NCBI RefSeq assembly: GCF_003385235.1
Contig: NZ_PQIA01000026.1
Coordinates: 21,494-85,493 of the forward strand
Direction of reading: 5' to 3'
DNA: 64,000 nucleotides
Source: Amycolatopsis circi
GTDB lineage: Bacteria; Actinomycetota; Actinomycetes; Mycobacteriales; Pseudonocardiaceae
This document shows positions 7,643 through 15,733 of the stretch, in pieces. Each line of letters starts with the position of its first letter. Within the stretch, counting starts at the first letter, position 1. Position numbers and translations under genes: made by a program. The notes under the pieces are model-generated. The model was not told the DNA's origin. It was given only the letters and a program-made list of their open reading frames with translations, and did no database searches.

Positions 7643-10483
7643 TCAGTTCGCCTCGGTCAGCACCGCGGCAGCGAGATCGAACTGCTCCCGCGGCGCCGCG
7701 TCCTCACCCCGCGCCTGCCGACAAGCACCCAGCCGGTTCCGGACCTCGATCTCCGCCCACGGCGACATCTGGTCGGTCAGCACCCCCAGCGCCCGCAAGT
7801 GGTACGAGAGCGCGAGATCCAGACTCCCCAATTCCTGCTCCGCACTGCCAAGCCTCGACAGCGAACTCACCAGCAACAACCGGTCGTCGACCCGCTCGGC
7901 CAATTCCACCGCCTCGCGCAGAGGTTCCACTGCTTCCGCAGACCGGCCCAGGTGCAGCCGGACGCTGCCGATGTGGCTGGAAACGCGGCCCAGCATCGCC
8001 GGATTTCCGGTCGAGACCGCGACTTCCCGTGATTCGGCGAAACAGGCTAGCGAGAGTTCATAGTTGCCCTGCTTGAAATGCACATACCCAAGCCCGGAAA
8101 CCGCGCGTTCGACCAGCCAGCTGTCCGCTACTTCGACTGCCAGCGCCCGGGCGTCGCTCAGCACCCGTTCCGCTTCCTCCAGCGGTCCGGCGAGCATCGT
8201 GACCATTCCCAGTCCGCACAGCCCTCGCGCCGTTTCGCGCCGATCGCCGGTTTCGCGGCTGATTCGCAGGCCTTCTTCGCACCATTGCCGAGCCTGCGCG
8301 GAATCGCCCAGCGCGAGGTGCGCCCAGCCGAGTCCGAAGCGCAGCGCGGTCGCCATCCGCCGGTCCGCCACGTTGTCTACTTCGGACAGTGCGACTTCCA
8401 GCAGGGCAACGCATTCGCGATACCGGATGCGCCGCACGAGGTAGTCGACGGCCCCCTCGGCGATCCAGCACGCGTAGTCCGGGTGGCCTGCGGCGACCGC
8501 GGACGAGACCACCTCGACCAGGTCGCCTGCCTGGTCCAGCCAGGCTGAAGCGTCGACCAGTCCGGCGAAAGGAGATTCGGTCGGTACCGGACCGCTGGGG
8601 AAACCGGGTTCGCCCCATTCGCTCGCGGCGCGGCAAGCGTGCAGATACACCCCGAGTCCGCTGGCGACGTCGGGTTCATCGGCGGCGAGTCGGCGCGCAT
8701 AAACCGCGACCAGGTCGTGCATCCGGTACCGGCCCGCAGCGGGTGCCTGCACCAGGTTCGCGTCGACCAGATCTTCGAGTACGGTTTCCGCCGCGCGCCG
8801 GGAACAACCGAGCATCGCGGCGAGGACCAGTTCGTCGAACTCGGGTGCAGGTGCGCGGCCTAGCGTACGGAAAGCACGTTGCGTGTCAACCGGAAGCTGG
8901 TCGTACGAGAGCCGGAATGCGGCCTCGACGCTGCGTTCCTCTGCGGTCAGTTCGCCGAGGCGGCTGGTGTCGTCGGCGAGCCGGTCCGCCAGGTCGCGGA
9001 AAGTCCACATCGGACGGTTCTGCAGCCGGGCTCCCGCGATGCGCAGGGCGAGCGGAAGCCGTCCGCACAGGCTGGCCAGTTCGCGCACGGCGTCGCGTTC
9101 CCGACCCGCGCGCGCCCCGCCGACGATCCGGCTCAACAGGCCAGCAGCGGCGTCGGAAGTCAACGGTCCCAGGGAAATCCGGCGTTCAACGTCCAAACCG
9201 GGCAGTCGGCGACGGCTGGTGATCAGCACGCGGTTTCCGGTCCCGCCGGGCAGCAGCGGGCGGACCTGTTCGGCGCTGACGGCGTCGTCCAGCACCAGCA
9301 CCAGGCGCAGCGGGGCGGTGGCGGCGCGCCAGTTCGCGGACAGTTCGTCCAAGTCGTCTGGAATGTTCTGATCGTTGACGCCCGCCGATCGCAGCAACCG
9401 GCGCACCACCCGCACCGGAGCGAGCGGGGCCCGGCTGGTGCTGTGCCCGTGCAGGCCGACGAACAGGCAGCCGTCGGGATGTTCCTCACGCAGCAACTGG
9501 GCCGCACGCACCGCCAGCGCCGTCTTTCCGGACCCCGGCACCCCGTCGACCGCCGACACCGCGCTGCCCGGCGCGGCGAGCCGGGCCAGCTCGGCGTCGC
9601 GACCAGCCAGCTCTCCGACGTCGTGCGGCAGCTCGTCCCGGATCCGGGGCGGTGCGGGAGGCCGTGCTGCGACGCCGAGCGCGCCATCATCACCGCGCAG
9701 CACCGCGTCGTGCACGCGACGCAGGTCTTCGCCGGGTTCGAGCCCCAGCTCGTCGAGCATCCGGCCGCGGAACTCGCGCCAGGTGTCGAGCGCGTCGGTC
9801 TGTCGGCCGGCGCCGTAGAAGGCCCGCATGAGCAGCCCGGTCAGCGGTTCGCGGTCCGGATGCTCGGCGAGCTGAGCCGACACCTCGCTGATCGCCGATT
9901 CGTAGTCCCCCAGCCGGATCAGCGCGTCCGTCCGGCCTTCGACCAGCCCGATCCGGCGTTCGACAAACCGGCGCCGCTCCCGTTCGGCGAACGGACCGGG
10001 CAGTCCGGCCAGCGGAACACCCTCGTAGAAGGCCAGCGCCTGGCCGTATCCGTCCGCCGCCGCGGCGAGCCCACCGGCCGCGGCGGCTTTCTTGGCACGA
10101 GCGGCGATTTCCTCGACCCGCACGGCGTCGATGCCCACGCCTGCCGCGGAGAACCGGTATCCGCCTGGATCGGTCCGCAGCACGGATTTCGCGTCCGCAC
10201 CGGCCGCCGCCAGAGATTTCCGCAGCTGATAGACATAGCCGGGCACGCCGTCGCTCTCCGGCGGATGCTCGCCCCACACCCGGTCGACCAGCTCGGCCCG
10301 GCTGACCGTGACGTCCGGCCGCAGGAGCAGCGCGACCAGCATCGTCGTCCGCAGCACCGGCCCGAGTTCCAGCGGCTGCCCGCCGTACCAGCCGCGGACC
10401 GGTCCGAGCACGGCGAACTCCAGCCGGGACCCGGGCTCGCGTTCCGCCCCTCCCCGGCCGGCTCGCGCGGCGCCCGATGACAT
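7643..10483 (-). CDS. AfsR/SARP-type regulator (OmpR-like HTH, BTAD, NB-ARC, TPR)
   Basis: This 946-residue protein has the AfsR layout. A winged-helix DNA-binding domain (about 20-110) includes 'SRAELVDRVWGE'. A bacterial transcriptional activation domain (about 115-262) follows. The NTPase domain has a Walker A 'GVPGSGKTAL' (314-323), Walker B 'LVLVLDDA' (394-401) and a 'GRLPLALRIAG' motif near 480. The C-terminus carries tetratricopeptide repeats (about 690-940). AfsR-type proteins integrate signals for secondary metabolism or development. No biosynthetic cluster adjoins it here, so it is probably a global or orphan regulator. Confidence 0.93.
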   Translation of the reverse strand: MSSGAARAGRGGAEREPGSRLEFAVLGPVRGWYGGQPLELGPVLRTTMLVALLLRPDVTVSRAELVDRVWGEHPPESDGVPGYVYQLRKSLAAAGADAKSVLRTDPGGYRFSAAGVGIDAVRVEEIAARAKKAAAAGGLAAAADGYGQALAFYEGVPLAGLPGPFAERERRRFVERRIGLVEGRTDALIRLGDYESAISEVSAQLAEHPDREPLTGLLMRAFYGAGRQTDALDTWREFRGRMLDELGLEPGEDLRRVHDAVLRGDDGALGVAARPPAPPRIRDELPHDVGELAGRDAELARLAAPGSAVSAVDGVPGSGKTALAVRAAQLLREEHPDGCLFVGLHGHSTSRAPLAPVRVVRRLLRSAGVNDQNIPDDLDELSANWRAATAPLRLVLVLDDAVSAEQVRPLLPGGTGNRVLITSRRRLPGLDVERRISLGPLTSDAAAGLLSRIVGGARAGRERDAVRELASLCGRLPLALRIAGARLQNRPMWTFRDLADRLADDTSRLGELTAEERSVEAAFRLSYDQLPVDTQRAFRTLGRAPAPEFDELVLAAMLGCSRRAAETVLEDLVDANLVQAPAAGRYRMHDLVAVYARRLAADEPDVASGLGVYLHACRAASEWGEPGFPSGPVPTESPFAGLVDASAWLDQAGDLVEVVSSAVAAGHPDYACWIAEGAVDYLVRRIRYRECVALLEVALSEVDNVADRRMATALRFGLGWAHLALGDSAQARQWCEEGLRISRETGDRRETARGLCGLGMVTMLAGPLEEAERVLSDARALAVEVADSWLVERAVSGLGYVHFKQGNYELSLACFAESREVAVSTGNPAMLGRVSSHIGSVRLHLGRSAEAVEPLREAVELAERVDDRLLLVSSLSRLGSAEQELGSLDLALSYHLRALGVLTDQMSPWAEIEVRNRLGACRQARGEDAAPREQFDLAAAVLTEAN

Positions 10484-10567
10484 GCCCGGAGTTTAAGGCA
10501 GCTCTTTCCGAGGCCACGCGGATACGTCCGGTTTTCCTCGCCTCAGTAAGCCGCGGGCACTCGGCGG

Positions 10568-11119
10568 TTACGCCTTGGCAGCCCACTCGTCCCGGGTCAG
10601 TTCGTACTCGACCTCGCCGTGTTCGGTTCCCGGCAACGGGTCGTCGAAGTGGAGATGGAACGTGCGGACGTAAGTCAGCCCAGACCGTTCCATCACCCGG
10701 CGCGACGGGGTGTTCACCGCCATCGTCTGCGCCCACACCCGTCGCGTGCCCAGTTCGGTGAATCCTTTGTGGATCGCCGCCCGGGAGCCTTCCGTCGCGT
10801 AGCCCCGGCCCCAGGCTTTCGCCATCAACCGGTAGCCCAGTTCCAGCTCCGTGGTGCTGCCGTCTTCCGGCGGGTCCAGCGAAATCCAGCCGATGAACTC
10901 GCCGGTCTCCCGTTCGATCGCCGCCCACCGCCCGGCGGGGCCGCGCTCGTAGCCGCCGAGGATGGCGGGGAGCACCTTCTGCTCGATCTCCGCACGAGGC
11001 GTCGGCTCGCCGGTCAGGAACCGCATCACCTGCGGGTCGCTGTCGAGCTGGACCAGATTCTCGACGTCGGCTTCGGTGAATCGCCGCAGCAGCAACCGAT
11101 CCGTCTCCAGGAACTTCAC
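10568..11119 (-). CDS. GNAT acetyltransferase (RimJ/RimL-like)
   Basis: This 183-residue Acetyltransf_3 protein opens with 'LETDRLLLRRFTEADV' and shows the acetyl-CoA region in 'LMAKAWGRGYATEG'. The 'TMAVNTPSRRVMERSGL' stretch is typical of the RimJ/RimL group, which acetylates N-terminal amines or small molecules. It starts with GTG and overlaps the amidohydrolase stop (GTGA, 11116-11119), so it is the second gene of that operon. Its substrate may be the amine released by the amidohydrolase (inference). Confidence 0.88.
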   Translation of the reverse strand: MKFLETDRLLLRRFTEADVENLVQLDSDPQVMRFLTGEPTPRAEIEQKVLPAILGGYERGPAGRWAAIERETGEFIGWISLDPPEDGSTTELELGYRLMAKAWGRGYATEGSRAAIHKGFTELGTRRVWAQTMAVNTPSRRVMERSGLTYVRTFHLHFDDPLPGTEHGEVEYELTRDEWAAKA

Positions 11120-12351
11120 TGGACCACCAGTCCGGCCGCCTCCGCGATGCGGTCGCGCGATTCCAGCAACTGGGTCCGTAGCTTCGGCAGATCGACCCCC
11201 AGCAACCGGCCGTCCCGCTTGACCGCCCTTCCCCCGACGAAAACGCTGTCCACCAGTCCTGGATGCCCAGCGGTGACCACTGTGGACACAGGATCGTTGA
11301 CCGGAAACACCGACAAGTCCTCCGCGTCGATGAGCACTAGATCCGCATCCTTCCCGACGCTGATGCTTCCTGCCCGGTCGTCTCGTCCACAGGTCCGAGC
11401 ACCGTCCACAGTGGCGAACTCGAGCAGATCGCGCGCGACGAGACTGCCGTCAAGACCGCGCTGCGCAGCGAACGCCGTGCGCATAGCCGAAAACATGTCA
11501 CCCCCAACTGATGGACAATCGTCAATCGACAACGACGGCCGGATCCCGGCAGCCAGCAGACGTCCGGTTTCCGGCCACCCGAACCCCATCTTCAGCTCGA
11601 CATCCGGGCTGATCGTCACCGAACAGCCCGCGTCCCCGAGGATCGCAAGCTGTTCGTCGGTGAGACCGTTGCCGTGAACAATCGTCGTCCGGTCGTCAAG
11701 CAGGTTTCGCTCGTGCATCTCGGGAATCGATTCGCAAACCGAGCGGTGGATGTGCACACTCACCCGGAGTCCGAGTTCCCGCGCCAACGCGACATCGGCA
11801 GCTGTCGTGTCCATTGTGGTCAAGATCGGGCCGCGCAGCCCGAACGCCATTTCGTCGCCCGGCAGCCGTTTCCGCACGCGGGCGGCGTCCGCTGGTTCCA
11901 TTGCGCTGTAACAGAAGATCGACCTTCCGGCAGCCTCGTCGAGGGCATCAATCGCCGCGTCCGCGCTCTCCGGAAGATCGGAGCAGTGGAACCAGTCAAG
12001 CATGGTCGTCACGCCCGAGTTGAGCGCTTCGAGCCGTCCCAGCAGGTTGCCGATGTACACGTCCTCCGGCCGGTAGTGCGGCCTCAGCTTCGCGTGCATG
12101 GCGTCGCGGTACTCAGCGAACGTCCAGTCCGCGCCGATCCCCCGGAACGCGGTCTGCCAGGTGTGCCGGTGGGTGTCGACGAACCCCGGCAGCACGATCT
12201 TGCCCGTCGCGTCCACGATCTCGGCTTCGGCTCGGATCGCGGGCCCCACCGCCGCGATCCGCCCGTCCTCGATCAGGACGTCGCCGCGCGGGAGATCTCC
12301 CACCGCCGGGTCGAGACTGATCACGGTTCCGTTCTGGAGCAACGTCCGCAT
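11116..12351 (-). CDS. Metal-dependent amidohydrolase (SsnA/TrzA/cytosine-deaminase-like)
   Basis: This 411-residue amidohydrolase-superfamily enzyme has the metal motif HxH at 61/63 ('GFVDTHRHTWQ'), a later His in 'VSVHIHRSV' and 'IVHGNGL', and the Asp in 'LSIDDCPSVGGD'. This is the pattern of aminohydrolases acting on guanine, cytosine, triazine or thioadenosine rings. ATG 12351 ('MRTLLQNG') is the preferred start; upstream codons overlap the operator. It is divergent from a MarR regulator and coupled to the GNAT gene. The exact substrate cannot be read from sequence. Confidence 0.88.
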   Translation of the reverse strand: MRTLLQNGTVISLDPAVGDLPRGDVLIEDGRIAAVGPAIRAEAEIVDATGKIVLPGFVDTHRHTWQTAFRGIGADWTFAEYRDAMHAKLRPHYRPEDVYIGNLLGRLEALNSGVTTMLDWFHCSDLPESADAAIDALDEAAGRSIFCYSAMEPADAARVRKRLPGDEMAFGLRGPILTTMDTTAADVALARELGLRVSVHIHRSVCESIPEMHERNLLDDRTTIVHGNGLTDEQLAILGDAGCSVTISPDVELKMGFGWPETGRLLAAGIRPSLSIDDCPSVGGDMFSAMRTAFAAQRGLDGSLVARDLLEFATVDGARTCGRDDRAGSISVGKDADLVLIDAEDLSVFPVNDPVSTVVTAGHPGLVDSVFVGGRAVKRDGRLLGVDLPKLRTQLLESRDRIAEAAGLVVQ

Positions 12352-12364
12352 GAACCCTCCCCAA

Positions 12365-12409
12365 AGTTGATGCATCAACTCTAGGACTGTCGCAGTTGAT
12401 GAGTCAACT
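12365..12409. promoter_or_regulatory. Twin MarR operators, AGTTGA-N4-TCAACT
   Basis: Two 16-bp dyads lie in the divergent amidohydrolase/MarR region: 12365-12380 (perfect palindrome with TGCA centre) and 12394-12409 (TGAG centre). Their centres are 29 bases apart. One copy per promoter suggests that the adjacent MarR protein controls both itself and the amidohydrolase-GNAT operon. Confidence 0.7.
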
Positions 12410-12431
12410 CACCGAGGTACGCTCCCTGCCC

Positions 12432-12875
12432 ATGACGCCCGACGATTGGGAGCTGTGGAACGCCTGGGTGCGCGCTCAACGCCTGCTCACCCGCGAACTC
12501 GACCGCGGACTGCAACGTGCCTGCGGCATCTCGAAGGCCGAGTTCAGCGTTCTCGTGACCCTTTGGCGCACCACTGGCCACGAAGCGCGCGTCGCCGACC
12601 TGGTCGAGTCCCTCGGCTGGGAGAAAAGCCGCGTCTCGCACCAGCTGACCAGGATGGAGTCGCGCGACCTGGTCACGCCGACCCGCAGCGGCCCCAGCGG
12701 ACGCCGCACTGGAATCAGCCTGACCTCCCATGGCCGTTCGGTCATTCAGGAGGCCTTGGCGGTCCACGGCGACAACATTCGCCGCCACTTCCTGGAGACG
12801 CTGTCTCCCTCGCAGACTGAAGCCATTCGGTCTTGGGCAGCACAGACGATCGAGCGTATCGAGCCAGGCGGTTGA
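12432..12875 (+). CDS. MarR-family transcriptional regulator
   Basis: A 147-residue winged-helix protein with helix-turn-helix 'RVADLVESLGWEKSRVSHQL' and wing 'SGPSGRRTGISLTSHG'. The ATG at 12432 ('MTPDDW') was chosen because the alternatives at 12396 and 12399 lie inside an operator-like dyad. It probably represses the divergent amidohydrolase-GNAT operon through the twin AGTTGA dyads. It is followed by 55 bases and the IclR gene, which has its own candidate motif, so the two are probably separate units. Confidence 0.87.
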   Translation: MTPDDWELWNAWVRAQRLLTRELDRGLQRACGISKAEFSVLVTLWRTTGHEARVADLVESLGWEKSRVSHQLTRMESRDLVTPTRSGPSGRRTGISLTSHGRSVIQEALAVHGDNIRRHFLETLSPSQTEAIRSWAAQTIERIEPGG

Positions 12876-12902
12876 CCGGACGCTACCGTGTTCCGAAGAT
12901 GA

Positions 12903-12919
12903 CTACAGGTATCCGAAAG
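12903..12919 (+). promoter_or_regulatory. CTAC-N7-CGAAA motif before the IclR gene
   Basis: The sequence CTACaggtatcCGAAAG matches the motif found at 14075-14091 and 20731-20747 (reverse strand) with identical spacing. It lies 11 bases before the IclR start, a position suited to autorepression. The link to IclR is inference. Confidence 0.45.
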
Positions 12920-12930
12920 GTTGGTGCCGG

Positions 12931-13713
12931 ATGAGCGACGCATCGGGCAAAGCAGCGTCGCCGGCCGCGGACCGGACGCTGACGGTGTTGGAAGCACTCG
13001 TACGGGCCGAGGAACCGCTGACGCTGACGGCACTCGCGAAGGCCGCCGGGGTGCCGCTCGCCACCTGCGCGTCTATCGCCTACACGCTGGAGCAGCGGGG
13101 TTACGCCGTGCGCCGGGTAGTCGGCCGAAGCCACTTCTGGCGGCCGACCCTGCGTCTTTACGGCCTGGCCATCGAGTTGGTCCGGAAGGTCGACCTGCCG
13201 TCCCTGGTCCAGGCTGATTTGCGGCGGCTTGCGGAAAGCCTTGGGATGCCTGCGCATGTCGGAATCCTGGAGGACGCCTCGGTGGTTTATGTCGCTAAGG
13301 CTTCCACGCCTGGGTTTGTTCAGTTCGATACTTATCGGGGGAAGGTCGCGCCGTTCGACTTGACCGCGTTGGGGCGGGCGATCGCTGCGCATCTTTCGGA
13401 GGCCGAACTGAAGCCGTTGCTGTCGCGGCTTTCGCGTGGAGTGGGGCCGAAGGCTGCTGCTCCCGATGCGGGGCAGTTTCTGGCGTTGTTGGCGAAGGTG
13501 CGGGCGGATGGGTATGCGATTGAGAGCGAGGAGGAGCAGGCTGAGATCGCTTGCCTTGCCGCGCCGTTCTTCGATGCCGAGGGCGCTGTCGCCGGGGCAG
13601 TTGGGGTGACGGGGTTTGCGCGGCAGTTGGTTGGGGAGAAGCGGAAGGCCGCGGTGCGGGGTGTGGTGCAGGTTGGACAGGAGGTCTCGCGGCGGCTGGG
13701 GTTTGTGTTGTGA
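12931..13713 (+). CDS. IclR-family transcriptional regulator
   Basis: This 260-residue protein has an N-terminal winged helix ('LTLTALAKAAGVPLATCASI', residues about 28-50) and a C-terminal IclR effector domain ('GILEDASVVYVAK', 'LTALGRAIAAHL', 'ACLAAPFFDAEG', 'AVGVTG'). The ATG at 12931 was preferred over the longer upstream frame, which is non-conserved. It heads a predicted catabolic cluster running to 22.3 kb and is the best candidate local regulator. From about 13.25 kb its codons use more A/T at third positions (gat, tat, att, ggg) than neighbouring genes. Confidence 0.9.
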   Translation: MSDASGKAASPAADRTLTVLEALVRAEEPLTLTALAKAAGVPLATCASIAYTLEQRGYAVRRVVGRSHFWRPTLRLYGLAIELVRKVDLPSLVQADLRRLAESLGMPAHVGILEDASVVYVAKASTPGFVQFDTYRGKVAPFDLTALGRAIAAHLSEAELKPLLSRLSRGVGPKAAAPDAGQFLALLAKVRADGYAIESEEEQAEIACLAAPFFDAEGAVAGAVGVTGFARQLVGEKRKAAVRGVVQVGQEVSRRLGFVL

Positions 13714-13799
13714 ATATCCCGAGACCTAGCCAGACACCATCTCGCTATTTTTCAGCGCCACATTGCCGAGCGGCCTTCGCTATTCACCGGTGAGACTGA

Positions 13800-13952
13800 A
13801 ATTTCAGCGATCCGGCTGTCATCGTTGCCTCTGTCTTTTTCGCCGCTGATGCGACCGCGCACGGCGTCGTGTATCTCGCGGTCGACGTCACCCGGCCTGC
13901 CAACGGTACGGAGCCCGCGCTGCGGGTGCTGAAGGATCCAACCGACCGGTAA
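13800..13952 (+). pseudogene. Possible C-terminal gene remnant (unrecognised)
   Basis: A 50-codon open stretch ends at TAA 13950-13952 just before a good terminator. It reads like a protein tail ('VVYLAVDVTRP', 'LRVLKDPTDR') but has no start codon and is preceded at once by an in-frame TGA. I do not recognise the family. It may be the end of a lost gene that kept its terminator. The rest of the 13714-14121 gap holds a CTGAAATTTCAG palindrome (13796-13807) and the creatininase promoter region. Confidence 0.3.
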
Positions 13953-13972
13953 ACCTCCCCCGCACCCCCGCT

Positions 13973-14001
13973 GCCCGGCCGGGTCCGACCTCTGGCCGGG
14001 C
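13973..14001. terminator. Terminator hairpin
   Basis: An 8-bp GCCCGGCC/GGCCGGGC stem with a 13-base loop is followed by TTCCTCTTG. It sits after the unrecognised remnant and before the promoter of the creatininase operon, insulating the two. Confidence 0.6.
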
Positions 14002-14051
14002 TTCCTCTTGCCTCCTCGCCAACGGCATTGCTTCTCCTGCCTCGATCGACT

Positions 14052-14091
14052 ATCTTCCTGAATAAGGAAGATTTCTACGAAATACCGGAAG
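14052..14091 (+). promoter_or_regulatory. Operator region of the creatininase operon
   Basis: Three overlapping signals are visible. The first is an 8-bp inverted repeat ATCTTCCT-N5-AGGAAGAT (14052-14072). The second is the dyad ATTTC-TAC-GAAAT (14071-14083). The third is CTAC-N7-CGGAAG (14075-14091), which is shared with two other promoters of the cluster. The region ends 30 bases before the first gene. The protein bound is inferred to be the IclR regulator. Confidence 0.5.
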
Positions 14092-14121
14092 ATAGGCCAA
14101 CCGGAGTATCGGGGAGACGTC

Positions 14122-14850
14122 GTGGGCGCACTCTTGCGCTGGGCGGAGGCCGACCGCGCCGCGGTGCGCGGGGTGCTTTCCGAGGCGCTCGTCTTGGTGC
14201 CCATCGGCGCGACCGAGCAGCATGGGCCGCATTTGCCTACTGGCACTGACGCGTTTCTCGCGGCTGCCGTGTGCGAGCGGGCGGCTGAGGTGGCGGCACC
14301 GCGGGCCGAGCGGGCGTTGTTGCTTGCGCCGGCGATTCCGTACGGGGCTTCTGATCATCATCTTCCCTTCAACGGCACGCTTTCCCTTTCCACGCAGACC
14401 TTGTTGCACGTGTTGGACGATTTGGCGCGATCGATCGCGGTTCAGGGCGGGAAGCGACTGGTTGTGGTCAACGGGCACGGGGGCAACGTCGGCGTCTGCC
14501 ACGCGTTCGCGGGGGCTGCGTCGACCCGGCATGGGCTTGCGGTGGCGCATACTGACTATTGGCGGGTCCTTGCGCCGGAGGACATCGTGCCTGGGCATGC
14601 TGGCCAGTTCGAGACCTCGATGATGCTGGCGGTTCGCGGGGAATTGGTTCAGGAGACGGCGGCTCGGAAGCAGCCCAAGCAGGTCGCCAGGGTGTCTGAT
14701 GTGGACATTCATTCCGAAAAGGTCTGGCGGGACATCGACGGGTATACCGATCGGCCCGAGTTAGCTACGGAGGGCCAGGGCGACCAGTGGTTCGAGAGGA
14801 TCACCAACGGGCTCGCGGACCGGTTTGTCGCGCTGGCGAAGGTGTTGTGA
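14122..14850 (+). CDS. Creatininase-family amidohydrolase
   Basis: This 242-residue creatininase-family (PF02633) protein shows all core metal motifs: 'GATEQHGPHLP' with Glu32 and His34, Asp43 in 'GTDAF', 'NGHGGN' (117-122) and 'GHAGQFETS' with Glu164. The family hydrolyses cyclic or linear amides (creatinine, formamidopyrimidines, mycofactocin peptide), so creatinine itself is not implied. It starts the run creatininase, amidohydrolase, DapA-type and enolase-type genes, all closely spaced, suggesting hydrolytic opening of a ring or amide followed by dehydration and aldol cleavage. Third-position A/T is raised compared with most of the window. Confidence 0.9.
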   Translation: MGALLRWAEADRAAVRGVLSEALVLVPIGATEQHGPHLPTGTDAFLAAAVCERAAEVAAPRAERALLLAPAIPYGASDHHLPFNGTLSLSTQTLLHVLDDLARSIAVQGGKRLVVVNGHGGNVGVCHAFAGAASTRHGLAVAHTDYWRVLAPEDIVPGHAGQFETSMMLAVRGELVQETAARKQPKQVARVSDVDIHSEKVWRDIDGYTDRPELATEGQGDQWFERITNGLADRFVALAKVL

Positions 14851-14854
14851 AGCC

Positions 14855-15733
14855 ATGATCGTGGACGTGCACACTCACACTCCAACCCACCGAGCCACGG
14901 TGCCGGAGGATGAGCGGCGCGTTTACGAGGGGTGGCGTACCGACCGGGCTGTGGTTACCACGAATTCTTGGGACGACTACGACAAAGCCACTGAGGCTGC
15001 CGATCTGTCCATAGTGTTCAACATCGCGGTCGAGAAGCCGGAGGAAGCCACGGGGCTGCCGTATCGGTCGGAGGACACCAATACTGCCACTGCGGCGTTC
15101 ATGGCGAACGACCCCGAACGGCGGATTGGGTTTATGTCGGTGAATCCGACTGCGCCTGAGGTGTTCGAAGAAGCCGATCGGTGTCGTGAACTCGGGCTGG
15201 TCGGGGTGAAGCTCGGGCCGAACTATCAGAACTTCGATCCGCTGTCGCAGGCGGCGTTGGACTTTTATGGGTACTGCGAGCGGCACCGGTTGCCGATCTT
15301 GTTTCATCAGGGAGCGTCGCCGATTCGGCAGGCACCGTTGCGGTACACGTATCCGCTGGTCACGGACGAGGTCGCGTTGCAGTTCCCGGAACTTCGGATC
15401 GTCATGGCGCACATGGGGCATCCGTGGGGGCGCGAGACTGTGGTGACCATCCGCAAGCATCCGCACGTGTACGCCGACGTCTCCTCGATCTACCTCCGGC
15501 CTTGGGTCTGTTACGAATCCCTGCTCGCGGCGCAGGAGTGGGGCGTGCCGCACAAGCTGTTGCTCGGTTCGGACTTTCCGATCGCCACGACCGCGGAGGC
15601 GATCGCGGGGATCCGCCGGGTCAACGACATCGTCGCGGGTACCGCGTTGCCGAAGATTTCCGATGAGCTGATCGAGGGAGTCATTCACGCGGACGCGGTC
15701 GGTGCGCTTGGCCTGGAGAGGAAACCCCGATGA
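14855..15733 (+). CDS. Amidohydrolase family 2 (PF04909, decarboxylase/lactonase-like)
   Basis: This 292-residue TIM-barrel amidohydrolase has 'VDVHTHTPTH' at the N-terminus, a barrel His in 'PILFHQGAS', another in 'VMAHMGHPWG' and the Asp in 'LLGSDFPIATT'. PF04909 members are metal-dependent hydrolases or non-oxidative decarboxylases. The ATG at 14855 follows the creatininase stop by four bases. The stop overlaps the next start (ATGA at 15730). Its place between creatininase and DapA-type genes suggests it acts on the ring-opened or lactone intermediate (inference). Confidence 0.88.
   Translation: MIVDVHTHTPTHRATVPEDERRVYEGWRTDRAVVTTNSWDDYDKATEAADLSIVFNIAVEKPEEATGLPYRSEDTNTATAAFMANDPERRIGFMSVNPTAPEVFEEADRCRELGLVGVKLGPNYQNFDPLSQAALDFYGYCERHRLPILFHQGASPIRQAPLRYTYPLVTDEVALQFPELRIVMAHMGHPWGRETVVTIRKHPHVYADVSSIYLRPWVCYESLLAAQEWGVPHKLLLGSDFPIATTAEAIAGIRRVNDIVAGTALPKISDELIEGVIHADAVGALGLERKPR

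Noticed and set aside
7643..10483. AfsR-like regulator as sign of a biosynthetic gene cluster
   Set aside because: No PKS, NRPS, terpene or RiPP core gene is nearby, so a cluster is not supported.
14122..14850. True creatinine amidohydrolase
   Set aside because: The metal motifs are shared by the whole family and no creatinase or sarcosine oxidase gene is present; only family membership is claimed.
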